A stretch of 54,525 bases of DNA from Rhodocyclaceae bacterium (GTDB lineage: Bacteria > Pseudomonadota > Gammaproteobacteria > Burkholderiales > Rhodocyclaceae): positions 1-54,525 of the forward strand of contig JAABQX010000006.1 in NCBI GenBank assembly GCA_011391215.1. Reading direction: 5' to 3'. The position numbers and the translations under genes were made by a program. The notes beneath the pieces are model-generated. The model was not told where the DNA came from. It saw nothing but the letters and a program-made list of their open reading frames with translations, and searched no databases. This document shows positions 21,042 to 29,254 of the stretch, piece by piece; within the stretch, counting starts at the first letter, position 1; each line of letters begins with the position of its first letter.

Positions 21042-21551
21042 TTATGGCATGTTTCTTGCGCAGTCAATCAGGCCATTCAATGCATAAATTACCGATTGAC
21101 GCCGGATCGCTTCGCGATCACCTGCAAAAAGTCGGCGCTGGCAGGACGGCGTTTCAATCAGCCCGTTATTGCGCAAACACCAACCGAAGCATACGGTCCC
21201 TACAGGCTTATCAGGTGAGCCACCCGTCGGGCCGGCTACCCCGGTGATAGCCAATGAAATCAAGGCATTGGAATTTTTTAATGCCCCGCTGGCCATTTCA
21301 CCCGCCGTTTCGACGCTGACTGCACCGAATTTATCTATAGTGTCCATATGAACACCTAGCATAGCCGTTTTTGCCTCATTTGTATAGGTCACGAAGCCGC
21401 GCTCAAACCACGCCGAGCTTCCCGGCGTGTGGGTGATGACTTGTGCCGCCCAGCCGCCGGTGCAGGATTCTGCGGTCGCGATCATCAGGCCGCGCGCGCG
21501 GCAGATCGCACCAACTTCTTCCGAGAGTGCCAGCAGTGCCGCATCCATCAA
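21042..21551 (-). CDS. pncC: PncC/CinA C-terminal domain, nicotinamide-nucleotide amidase
   Basis: This enzyme deamidates nicotinamide mononucleotide to nicotinate mononucleotide in the NAD salvage cycle. The 169-residue stand-alone domain has the [20 protein letters not shown] and [19 protein letters not shown] signatures. Near the C-terminus, just before [12 protein letters not shown], a copy of the dispersed repeat is read as PSCQRRLF and lengthens the loop by several residues relative to E. coli relatives as I remember them. The start overlaps the pgpA stop. Confidence 0.93.
   Translation of the reverse strand: MMDAALLALSEEVGAICRARGLMIATAESCTGGWAAQVITHTPGSSAWFERGFVTYTNEAKTAMLGVHMDTIDKFGAVSVETAGEMASGALKNSNALISLAITGVAGPTGGSPDKPVGTVCFGWCLRNNGLIETPSCQRRLFAGDREAIRRQSVIYALNGLIDCARNMP
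21127..21150 (+). repeat. Dispersed 24-bp core repeat, copy 4 (inside pncC)
   Basis: AAAAGTCGGCGC followed by TGGCAGGACGGC has one mismatch to the core. It is antisense to pncC and translated as PSCQRRLF, just before the conserved FAGDRE motif. Confidence 0.88.
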
Positions 21552-22051
21552 AACAGCCGCTCGATCAATGCCTTGAAGATGGCCAGCGTCAATATCGTGT
21601 AGGCGGCGGCAATCACATCGTCCATCATCACGCCGAGGCCATTCTTCACCTGGCTATCGAAATAATCTGCCGGCGCCGGCTTGGTAATGTCGTAGAGGCG
21701 GAACCACAAAAATGCGGCGAGCTGCCACGTCCAGACGTCCGGCGTCAGGAACAGCACAGCCCAGAACGGCACGATCTCGTCCCAGACAATGCTGCCGTGG
21801 TCGACGACGCCTAGGTTACGGCCGGTGATCTGGCAAGCTGTTACGCCCATGGCGAAGCACAGCAGAAGAATCACCGCGAAGGTCGCGTCATCGGGAAACC
21901 AGTCGCGCATGAAGGAATAGGTCAGCCAGGCGAACAGGGTGCCGGCCGTGCCGGGCGCGAAAGGCGACAGCCCGCTGCCGAAGCCGCAGGCAATCAGGTG
22001 GGCGGGGTGACGCAGCAGGAAGGAAAGCGGCGGCGCGGGGAGTTTGGCCAT
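21548..22051 (-). CDS. pgpA: PgpA, phosphatidylglycerophosphatase A
   Basis: This membrane enzyme dephosphorylates phosphatidylglycerophosphate to phosphatidylglycerol. The ATG at 22051 (MAKLPAPPLSFLLRHPAHLI) gives 167 residues; the frame extends further upstream into thiL. Family motifs include ACGFGSGLSPFAPGTAGTL, the acidic segment DEIVPFWAVLF and MMDDVIAAAYT, with hydrophobic helices between them. It sits 10 nt after thiL and overlaps pncC by 4 nt. Confidence 0.94.
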   Translation of the reverse strand: MAKLPAPPLSFLLRHPAHLIACGFGSGLSPFAPGTAGTLFAWLTYSFMRDWFPDDATFAVILLLCFAMGVTACQITGRNLGVVDHGSIVWDEIVPFWAVLFLTPDVWTWQLAAFLWFRLYDITKPAPADYFDSQVKNGLGVMMDDVIAAAYTILTLAIFKALIERLF

Positions 22052-22061
22052 GATGGCGAGC

Positions 22062-23030
22062 TTATCCGAAGTGGTCGTAACCGCGTCGGGTAACTTCGAA
22101 TGCCTGACCGGCGGCATCCCGCACCGTCAATGCGCCCGGTGTGCCGGCTGCGATATTGCCCAGGTAGGTGAGCGGCAGCGCCAAGGTTATGGCCAATGCC
22201 GCGATCTCGGCATGGCGCGACGCGGGTGCGGTAAAGACCAGTTCATAGTCGTCGCCGCCGGAAAGGTAGCAGTTGTCCTCAAAAGTCGGCGCTGGCAGGA
22301 CGGCGTCAGCCGCTCCTGCCGCGTGAATGGGGACGGCAAGCGTCAGCGTCGCGGCTACGCCGGAGGCCTCTAATATGTGTCCGAGGTCGGCGAGCAAGCC
22401 GTCGGAAACATCGATGGCGGCTGTCGCGATTCCCCGCAGCGCCAGCCCGAGCGCCACGTGCGGCTGCGGACGGTGCAAGGCCGCCAGGCAATCAGACAAT
22501 AGCGGTTCGGCCAAAACGATGCGTCCTTGCAGGTGCGCCAAGCCGAGTGCGGCGCGACCGGGTGTGCCGGACACCCAGATTTCGTCGCCGGGTTGCGCGC
22601 CCGAACGCAGCAACGCGGTGCCTGCCGGTACTTCGCCGAAGATCGTCACGCAGAAATTACGCGGCCCCTGCGTCGTATCGCCGCCGATGACATCGATGCC
22701 GAACGTGTCGGCACAGGTGAAGAATCCGTGCGCAAACTTTTCGATCCAGCTTTCGGTAGCGGCAGGCAGAGCAACGGCCAGCAGCGCCCAGCGGGGTTGC
22801 GCGCCCATCGCGGCCAGGTCCGAGACATTTACCGCCAGCGTTTTCCAGCCGAGATCCTCGGCATCGGCGTTGGCGAGAAAATGCGTGCCGGCGACCAGCA
22901 TGTCGGTGGAGATGACCAGTTCGCAGCCGGCGCCCGGTCGCACGATGGCGCCGTCGTCGCCCACGCCGAGCACGGTATGCCGGGTAGGTCGCTTGAAATG
23001 GCGGTCGATCAGGGCAAACTCGGAAGGCAT
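22062..23030 (-). CDS. thiL: ThiL, thiamine-monophosphate kinase
   Basis: This enzyme phosphorylates thiamine monophosphate to thiamine diphosphate. The 322-residue protein has VGDDGAIVRPGAGCELVIST, the GGDTTQGPRNFCVTIFGEVP motif and LSGGDDYELVFTAP. In the segment before LSGGDDYE the sequence [19 protein letters not shown] is encoded by a composite repeat (33-bp unit plus 24-bp core, 22281-22337). The conserved catalytic regions are intact. nusB ends 27 nt upstream. Confidence 0.94.
   Translation of the reverse strand: MPSEFALIDRHFKRPTRHTVLGVGDDGAIVRPGAGCELVISTDMLVAGTHFLANADAEDLGWKTLAVNVSDLAAMGAQPRWALLAVALPAATESWIEKFAHGFFTCADTFGIDVIGGDTTQGPRNFCVTIFGEVPAGTALLRSGAQPGDEIWVSGTPGRAALGLAHLQGRIVLAEPLLSDCLAALHRPQPHVALGLALRGIATAAIDVSDGLLADLGHILEASGVAATLTLAVPIHAAGAADAVLPAPTFEDNCYLSGGDDYELVFTAPASRHAEIAALAITLALPLTYLGNIAAGTPGALTVRDAAGQAFEVTRRGYDHFG
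22281..22304 (+). repeat. Dispersed 24-bp core repeat, copy 5 (inside thiL)
   Basis: AAAAGTCGGCGC followed by TGGCAGGACGGC has one mismatch to the core. It is antisense to thiL and translated as AVLPAPTF. It is directly joined to a 33-bp extension unit. Confidence 0.9.
22305..22337 (+). repeat. 33-bp extension unit attached to the core repeat (thiL copy)
   Basis: This 33-bp segment directly follows the core and ends with GGGGACGGC. On the gene strand it encodes an 11-residue AVPIHAAGAAD. Two similar 33-bp units follow the core in dsbD (42742-42807). Confidence 0.8.
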
Positions 23031-23057
23031 GCCGCCGGATAGTTATTTCGAGAGGTT

Positions 23058-23525
23058 TTAGTGTGGCCGCAATTCATGCGGCCTTAACTGTGGCGCCAGC
23101 TTGTCGAGCACGCCATTCACGAACTTGTGGCCGTCGGTGCCGCCATAGGACTTGGTCAGCTCGATGGCTTCGTTGATGATGACGCGGTAGGGTGTTTCCG
23201 GATGCTGCTTGAGTTCGCAGGCGGCGATCAGCAGGATGCCGCGTTCGATCGGCGAGACTTCCGCCCAGGGGCGCGCGATGTGCGGTTCGAGCAGCACCTG
23301 CAAGGCGGCCTCCTCCTGCAGAACGCCTTCAAGCAGGGCATCGTAGAGCTCCCGATTGGCCCGTTCGAAGCCGGCGACCGATTCTGCCTGGGTAATGATG
23401 GCCGCCGCATCCTGGCCGCCGACCAGATATTGATACAGCCCCTGCACGACGAACTCGCGCGCACGGTGGCGTGGTGACGGCGATTTGCCGCCGGGTTTTA
23501 CTGGCGGGGTTGGCGTACTGTTCAC
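23058..23525 (-). CDS. nusB: NusB, transcription antitermination factor
   Basis: This RNA-binding factor acts with NusE in rRNA antitermination. The GTG at 23525 overlaps the ribH stop (GTGA) and gives 155 residues: a short Pro/Lys-rich leader, then [20 protein letters not shown] and the family segment [20 protein letters not shown]. The ending is [20 protein letters not shown]. The same frame stays open far upstream through ribH, but that part is only overlap with the other frame. ribH-nusB linkage is widely conserved. Confidence 0.94.
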   Translation of the reverse strand: MNSTPTPPVKPGGKSPSPRHRAREFVVQGLYQYLVGGQDAAAIITQAESVAGFERANRELYDALLEGVLQEEAALQVLLEPHIARPWAEVSPIERGILLIAACELKQHPETPYRVIINEAIELTKSYGGTDGHKFVNGVLDKLAPQLRPHELRPH

Positions 23526-24046
23526 TTCACGGCTTTCAGCAGATTGGCCATCTCGACGGCGCACTGGGCCGCTTCCATGCCTTTCTGGTTCATACGCACC
23601 AAGGCCTGGTCGTCGTTTTCCACGGTGAGTACCGCATTGGCGATGGGGATGCCGGTAGTCAGCTGCACGTCGGTGACGCCGCGCGCCGATTCGTTCGAAA
23701 CGATTTCGAAGTGGTAGGTCTCGCCGCGAATCACGCAGCCCAGCGCGACCAGCGCATCGAACTTGCCGCTTTGCGCCATGGTTTGCAGTGTCAGAGGAAT
23801 TTCCAGCGCGCCGGGCACGCTGACCAGCGTAACCGCAGCGGGGGCCACGCCGAGACGCTTGAGCTCGTGGCAGCAACCCGACAGCAGGCCTTCGCCCACA
23901 TCCTGATTGAAGCGTGCCATGACGATGCCGACGCGCAAGCCGGTACCGGCCAGATTGGTGTCGATCTCGCGCAGGTCGGTGCAGCGTCCGTTCGCCAGGT
24001 TTGTGTTGGCGGTTGCCGATGTTGCAGAGTTCGGGGTAAAGCTCAT
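23522..24046 (-). CDS. ribH: RibH, 6,7-dimethyl-8-ribityllumazine synthase
   Basis: This enzyme condenses the pyrimidine intermediate with dihydroxybutanone phosphate to form lumazine. The 174-residue protein has [34 protein letters not shown] and [20 protein letters not shown]. It has an N-terminal extension of about 30 residues before the family core. Its start overlaps the ribBA stop and its stop overlaps the nusB start. Confidence 0.96.
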   Translation of the reverse strand: MSFTPNSATSATANTNLANGRCTDLREIDTNLAGTGLRVGIVMARFNQDVGEGLLSGCCHELKRLGVAPAAVTLVSVPGALEIPLTLQTMAQSGKFDALVALGCVIRGETYHFEIVSNESARGVTDVQLTTGIPIANAVLTVENDDQALVRMNQKGMEAAQCAVEMANLLKAVK

Positions 24047-25143
24047 GAGGCGACTCCTTCGGGTGACAGATAGCCGCAGACTTCGAGGCCGAAGCCGGCC
24101 ATGCTCGGCATCTTGCGCGGACTAGCCAGCAGGCGCATCTTGCCGACGCCCAGTTCGCGCAGAATCTGCGCGCCGATGCCATAAATGCGCGGGTCCCATT
24201 TCACGGCCTGGCGTCCATCCTCTGCCTGCAGGGTACCCAGCAGATCTTTTCCCGATTCGGCGCGATGCAACAGCACGATCACGCCGCAGTTCGCCCTGGC
24301 GATAGCCTGCATCGCCTGGTCGATACTGAAGGTATGGCGGCGGCTCTTGCAGTCGAGGAAATCGAGCACCGATATTGGCTCATGGACCCGCACCAAAGTT
24401 TCCAGCTCGGGTCGAATTTCACCCAGTGTCAGCGTCAGATGCACATCCCCGCTGGTGCGGTCGGCGAAGGCGCGCAGGCGGAAGTTGCCGTGAGCGCATT
24501 CCACTGCCTTGTCCGCCACGCATTCGACGAGCTTCTCGTTTTCGGAACGGTACTGGATCAGGTCGCGGATCGTGCCGATGCGCAGGCCATGCTCCTGGGC
24601 AAAGATCAGCAGGTCGGGCAGGCGCGCCATCGTGCCGTCGTCCTTGAGAATCTCGCAGATCACGGCGGCCGGTTCGCAGCCCCCTATCTGTGCGAGGTCG
24701 CAACCCGCCTCGGTATGGCCGGCGCGTACCAGCACGCCGCCCTTTTGCGCCATCAACGGAAAGATGTGGCCGGGCTGGACGATGTCGGCCGGCTTGGCGT
24801 GTTTCGCCACGGCGGCCTGTACCGTGCGTGAGCGGTCGTGGGCCGAGATGCCGGTGGTCACGCCTTCGGCCGCTTCGATGGAAACGGTGAAGGCGGTGCC
24901 GTGTTGCGCCTTGTTATCGCGCACCATCAGCGGCAATTCGAGCTGGCGGCAACGGCTTTCGGTGAGCGTCAGGCAGATCAGTCCGCGGCCAAACTTCGCC
25001 ATGAAATTGATCGCCTCGGGAGTCACATGCTCGGCAGCGAGGACGAGATCGCCTTCATTTTCGCGATCCTCTTCGTCGACGAGGATGACCATTTTGCCGG
25101 CACGCATGTCGGCCACGATGTCTTGAATGGGGCTGATGCTCAC
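24043..25143 (-). CDS. ribBA: RibB-type DHBP synthase with degenerate GTP cyclohydrolase II domain
   Basis: The N-terminal half is 3,4-dihydroxy-2-butanone-4-phosphate synthase, with [34 protein letters not shown] and [13 protein letters not shown]. The C-terminal half resembles GTP cyclohydrolase II, but the zinc-cysteine motif expected after RVHSE is replaced by [19 protein letters not shown]. It is therefore unlikely to have cyclohydrolase activity and a separate ribA is expected elsewhere. The GTG at 25143 was chosen because it is preceded by GGAG and gives the family start [10 protein letters not shown]; an ATG at 25173 in the same frame is the alternative. Confidence 0.92.
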   Translation of the reverse strand: MSISPIQDIVADMRAGKMVILVDEEDRENEGDLVLAAEHVTPEAINFMAKFGRGLICLTLTESRCRQLELPLMVRDNKAQHGTAFTVSIEAAEGVTTGISAHDRSRTVQAAVAKHAKPADIVQPGHIFPLMAQKGGVLVRAGHTEAGCDLAQIGGCEPAAVICEILKDDGTMARLPDLLIFAQEHGLRIGTIRDLIQYRSENEKLVECVADKAVECAHGNFRLRAFADRTSGDVHLTLTLGEIRPELETLVRVHEPISVLDFLDCKSRRHTFSIDQAMQAIARANCGVIVLLHRAESGKDLLGTLQAEDGRQAVKWDPRIYGIGAQILRELGVGKMRLLASPRKMPSMAGFGLEVCGYLSPEGVAS

Positions 25144-25218
25144 AATGAAGGCTCCGTTTGATAAGGGGCGCATTTTACGCCGGTCGGCCGATAATCCGGC
25201 CAGCTGACGGCCCCCGCT

Positions 25219-28200
25219 TTATTCGTTGGACGGGGAGGCGTGCCGGGCGAAGCGTTCGAAGTCATCGGCAGGCAAGGGCCGGCCGAACAAATACCCTTGA
25301 TAGGCGTGGCAGCCGAAGCTGGCAAGAAACTCTCTCTGCGCTTCAACCTCAACGCCTTCGGCGATGACGCCCAGCCCAAGACTTTGCGCCAGCGCCACGA
25401 CGGTCCTGGCAATCGCCGCATCGTTCGGGTCCGTGAGTACGTCCCGCACAAAAGACTGATCGATCTTCAATTGATCCAGCGGAAGGCGCTTCAGGTAAGC
25501 CAGGGAGGAATACCCGGTACCGAAGTCATCCAGCGAGAAACCGACGCCCCTGGTCTTCAGCGCATGCATCTTTTCGATCACTTCCTCCACATTGGCGACC
25601 AGCAGGCTCTCGGTCAGTTCCAGTTTCAGCCGCTGCGGGTTTGCCCCGGTTTCCGTGAGGACCGCCAGCACCTGGGCGACGAAGTCGGTCTGGCGGAACT
25701 GTCGGGCGCTGACGTTGACCGCAACCGTGAGGTGCGCTAGGTCGGGTTGCGTGGCCCATGCTGCCAATTGGCGGCAAGCCGTTTCCAGCACCCAGTGCCC
25801 CAAGGGCAGGATCAATCCGGTTTCCTCCGCAAAGGGAATGAACTCGAGCGGTGACACCATGCCCCGTTGGGGGTGCTGCCAGCGCACCAGGACTTCAGCA
25901 CCCGTCAATTGACTTCCCGCCACCTGGGCCTGGTAGTGGAGCAGGAACTGCTGCTTCGCGATTGCTTCGCGCAGGTCCGTTTCCAGGTGGGCGCGTTTCA
26001 TCACTACGACTTCCATCTCCGGATCGAAGAAATGCAAGGCATTGCGCCCGGCTTCCTTCGACTTGTACATGGCGAGGTCGGCCTGCTTCAGCAGGCCATC
26101 GATCCCGGTCTGTTCACCGCTGAACAGGATGACGCCGATACTCGGCGAGCTGTGCCAATGGGCATTGCCGAGTTGATAGGGCTGGTTGAGCGTGGCGAGA
26201 ATCTTTTCACCGACGGTTTCGGTCTGGTTCGCGGCAGCGCTGTCACTCGTGCTCAAGTTTTCCAGCATCACCACGAATTCATCTCCCCCCAGCCGGGCGA
26301 CAGTATCTCCCGCACGCACACAGGTGGTCAGGCGCTGCGCAACCTGCTGCAGCAGCAAGTCGCCCATGTCATGGCCAAGGGTGTCGTTGACGGTCTTGAA
26401 GTTATCCAGGTCGACCAGCAGCAGTGCACCGTAACTGCCGCTGCGCGCATTGGCGGCCATCGCCTGTTTCAATCGATCCAGCAGGAGTGTCCGGTTGGGC
26501 AGACCGGTCAGTTGGTCGTAGAAAGCCAGCTCGTTGATCTTGTCTTCTGCCGCCTTGCGCTCCGTGATGTCGGAATAAATCCAGATACTGCCTTCTTGCG
26601 GATGGGCGGGATCAATTGCCCGGCCGCTCAACGAGCCCCAGAACAGGCTGCCATCCTTGTGCCGCAGGGGCAGTTCCTCGTTGTAGCTCTTGCCTTCTGC
26701 CGCCGCCTGATAGGCGACCTTGCCGATCCGCTCGAAGGCTTCGCGGGATTCGTAGAACCGTTCTGAAGACTCGCCAATCAATTCGCCAGGAGCGTATTGA
26801 AAGATTTCCTCAAGCCGCCGGTTGCAGGTGACGACGCGCCGCTGCTTGAGGTAAACGATGCCGACCAACGCGTTGCTCAAGATCGTTTCGTTTTCCGTCA
26901 GCAGCTTGCGGATTTCCTCCTCCCGTTGCTTGCGCTCCGTGATGTCGTGGGCAATGCCGATGAAGCCTGTCGTCTCGCCACTGGCGCCGCGCACCTCCGA
27001 CACCGAGAGCGATACCGGCAGGCGGCGGCCGTCCTTGCTCACAAAGGTCCATTCGCGGTTGCTGACTTTGCTGTCACCGTCCCGGACGTGACGCAACGGC
27101 ATCACTAACACATCGAAACCCGGTTGCACCGTTTCACCAAACTCGGCAGAAAGTTCCGCCGCACGGCCGGCAACTTCGCTGGCGTCATGGAAAATCGCCG
27201 GGGTAGATTTGCCGACGAGCTCGTCTGCCGTATAGCCGAGCAAGCTTTCAGCCGCCGCGTTGAAGCTGCGGATGGTGCCGGTGAGGTCGGTCGAGATGAT
27301 GGAGTAGCTCGCACCCGCGAGGATTGACTGCAGCGATGCAGTCACACCATACAGTTCGTGCTCGTCCAGTATTTGCCGCTGGCGGGCAAGGCGGTAGATG
27401 GCGTAGGCGGCGAGGAGATAGCCGAGCAGCCACAGCGTGGGCGTAAAAACGGCTGCCCAACCGGCTTGAGTGGCGTTCGCCAGCGGCCGCATGGTCACGG
27501 CGTAAAGCCCATAGTTGTCGAGCCGGCTGTAGGCGGCCAGCATCGGTACGCCGTCCAGAATAAGTTCGGCGGTGCCTACGGCGGCAGGTAGTTGCCGCAG
27601 GCCATCGAGTAGCGGAGCAGGGGCTGGCTTGCCGTACAGGCGTTCGAGCAGTGCGTCGCTGTGCGGGCCGGGCAGCGGGTGCTGATACTGACGGTAACCG
27701 TCGTTGCGCACCAGCAGGACCGTGACATCCGGCCCTGTCGCCAGTTGTGCCCAGGCCGCGTTGCCACCTTCGATGCGGTAGCCGGCGGTCATTACCACCA
27801 GCGGCTTGCCGAAGGCGTCGTAAAACGGCTGGCGGATGGGGATCACCCACTCACCGAGCTGCTTCTGGAAATAGGGTCGTCCTACCTGCATGGCTTTGGC
27901 TTCGAGCACTGCGTTGAAGCTGTCACGGCTATCCGCGCTTGCCATCAGGTTGGGCAGTACCTGGCCTGCGGGAACGCGACTGATCAGCAGCAGTTGACCA
28001 TCGGCTCGGGCGAACCCGAATCCTGCCATGCCCGGATCGGTGCGCTGCATTTTTTCGATAAACTCGCGGCCGTTCTCGGGTTGCTCCAGCGCACCGAGCA
28101 GCAGCAGGCCCTCGCCGATAGCTTTCAGCATCACTGAGTGTGTCGCCATGGTGGCGCGTACGGCCTGAGTCAGCAGTTTGTTCTCGTAAGCCAACCCGCT

Positions 28201-28329
28201 TTCCAGCCCACGCCGGACCTCGCGCCAGTTGCTGATGGCCGAGTAGCCATACGCAACCAAGGCAAGCAAAGCCAGCACGCTGAAGAGAATTCGCAGTGCA
28301 CTGCTGCGCGGCTGGATGGGTGCTGTCAT
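25219..28329 (-). CDS. Membrane sensor with PAS-PAS-GGDEF-EAL domains
   Basis: The 1036-residue predicted cyclic-di-GMP enzyme has an N-terminal membrane helix (LRILFSVLALLALVAYGYSA), a periplasmic cache-like region, a second helix (FTPTLWLLGYLLAAYAIYRL) and two PAS domains each followed by a linker. A GGDEF domain with intact RLGGDEFVV lies near residue 680, with an inhibitory RxxD site (RAGD) five residues before it. The EAL domain (about 785-1030) has EVLVRWQHP in place of EAL, but DDFGTGYSS, LKIDQSFV and VIAEGVE are kept, so phosphodiesterase activity is plausible. No partner gene indicates the signal sensed. Confidence 0.93.
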   Translation of the reverse strand: MTAPIQPRSSALRILFSVLALLALVAYGYSAISNWREVRRGLESGLAYENKLLTQAVRATMATHSVMLKAIGEGLLLLGALEQPENGREFIEKMQRTDPGMAGFGFARADGQLLLISRVPAGQVLPNLMASADSRDSFNAVLEAKAMQVGRPYFQKQLGEWVIPIRQPFYDAFGKPLVVMTAGYRIEGGNAAWAQLATGPDVTVLLVRNDGYRQYQHPLPGPHSDALLERLYGKPAPAPLLDGLRQLPAAVGTAELILDGVPMLAAYSRLDNYGLYAVTMRPLANATQAGWAAVFTPTLWLLGYLLAAYAIYRLARQRQILDEHELYGVTASLQSILAGASYSIISTDLTGTIRSFNAAAESLLGYTADELVGKSTPAIFHDASEVAGRAAELSAEFGETVQPGFDVLVMPLRHVRDGDSKVSNREWTFVSKDGRRLPVSLSVSEVRGASGETTGFIGIAHDITERKQREEEIRKLLTENETILSNALVGIVYLKQRRVVTCNRRLEEIFQYAPGELIGESSERFYESREAFERIGKVAYQAAAEGKSYNEELPLRHKDGSLFWGSLSGRAIDPAHPQEGSIWIYSDITERKAAEDKINELAFYDQLTGLPNRTLLLDRLKQAMAANARSGSYGALLLVDLDNFKTVNDTLGHDMGDLLLQQVAQRLTTCVRAGDTVARLGGDEFVVMLENLSTSDSAAANQTETVGEKILATLNQPYQLGNAHWHSSPSIGVILFSGEQTGIDGLLKQADLAMYKSKEAGRNALHFFDPEMEVVVMKRAHLETDLREAIAKQQFLLHYQAQVAGSQLTGAEVLVRWQHPQRGMVSPLEFIPFAEETGLILPLGHWVLETACRQLAAWATQPDLAHLTVAVNVSARQFRQTDFVAQVLAVLTETGANPQRLKLELTESLLVANVEEVIEKMHALKTRGVGFSLDDFGTGYSSLAYLKRLPLDQLKIDQSFVRDVLTDPNDAAIARTVVALAQSLGLGVIAEGVEVEAQREFLASFGCHAYQGYLFGRPLPADDFERFARHASPSNE

Positions 28330-28421
28330 AAGGATAGGAAATGCAATGGCCTTGGCAGAGTATCGCTGACGCTGGGCGCTACAGTCAATTGCTGATTTAG
28401 CACGGGAAAGTGTCGGAACCC

Positions 28422-28442
28422 GCCGTCCCGCCAGCGCCGACT
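28422..28442 (-). repeat. Dispersed 24-bp core repeat, copy 6 (intergenic, 3' of the FAH-family gene)
   Basis: GCCGTCCCGCC followed by AGCGCCGACT is a perfect core without the full A/T tail. It lies 44 nt downstream of the FAH-family stop. Confidence 0.85.
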
Positions 28443-28486
28443 AATGGAGGCCCCCTCATTCGAGGCAAATGCCGGTACTGGATCGG

Positions 28487-29254
28487 CTAACGGAAGATAT
28501 TGGTCAGATTGCCGATGCCGTCAATCGCCACTTCGACCGTATCGCTCTCTCGTAGCGGCCCCGCGCCAACCGAGGTACCGCAGGCGATGACATCACCGGG
28601 TTCCAGCGTCATGTCATGTGAAATCCGGCTGACGATCTCCGCCGGTGAGAAGAACATGTCGCTCACCGGATAGTTCTGGCGCTCTTCGCCGGAGATGACG
28701 GCACGCACGTGTAATTGCGCGGGGTCGAGACCTGTGGCGATAACGGGGCCGAATACGCCGAAGCTGTCGAAACCCTTGGCCCGTGTCCAATGCACGAAGG
28801 CCGGGTCGAGCCGCATCAGGTCGCGCGCGGTGACGTCATTCACACAGGTGTAGCCGAAGATCGCCGCCGCCGCCGCCGCCGCGTCGATGGTGGAAACACG
28901 CCGGCCGATGACGATGCCGAGCTCTGCTTCGAATACTACCGCCCCCGCGTAACCCGCCGGGCGGCGGATGGTGTCACCGTGCGCGGCGAAGCAGTTGTTG
29001 CTCTTGAGGAAATAGAGCGGATGCGCGGGGCGTTGCAAACCCTCTTTCTCGGCACGCTCATGGAAGTTGTTCTACAGCCCGATCATCTTGCTTGGCCGAC
29101 AGGGCGTGAGGATGCGCACGGCATCCAGCGGGTAATGACGCTGCGTCGGTTGCGGGTCGGCAAACATGTCGCCGCTCCATGTGGTGACCGTCGCGTTTTC
29201 GAGGGTGCCGAAATGTTCCGTGCCATCAGCGGCGAAGCGTAGCCAGAAGGTCAT
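28487..29254 (-). pseudogene. Fumarylacetoacetate hydrolase family gene with in-frame TAG
   Basis: The gene starts at the ATG at 29254 (MTFWLRFAADGTEHFGTLEN), overlapping the flavoprotein stop as ATGA. After PSKMIGL an amber TAG (29072-29074) stands where family members have Trp (IGLWNNFH, from memory). The same frame then continues without any shift through NNFHERAEKEG, the metal-site region VVFEAELGIVIG, NDVTARDLM, and GDVIACGTSVGAGPLR to the normal C-terminus. A single TGG-to-TAG change therefore explains the break; without it the protein would be 255 residues. FAH-family enzymes hydrolyse or decarboxylate C-C bonds of acylpyruvate-like substrates. Sequencing error or readthrough cannot be excluded. 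Confidence 0.8.

Noticed and set aside
23526-24182. Upstream extension of the nusB frame
   Set aside because: The frame is open but overlaps ribH in another frame and does not resemble NusB; the GTGA overlap gives the proper start.
25144-25218. Possible FMN riboswitch upstream of ribBA
   Set aside because: Only about 75 bp lie between the upstream gene and the start, too short for the RFN element, and no conserved stems were seen.
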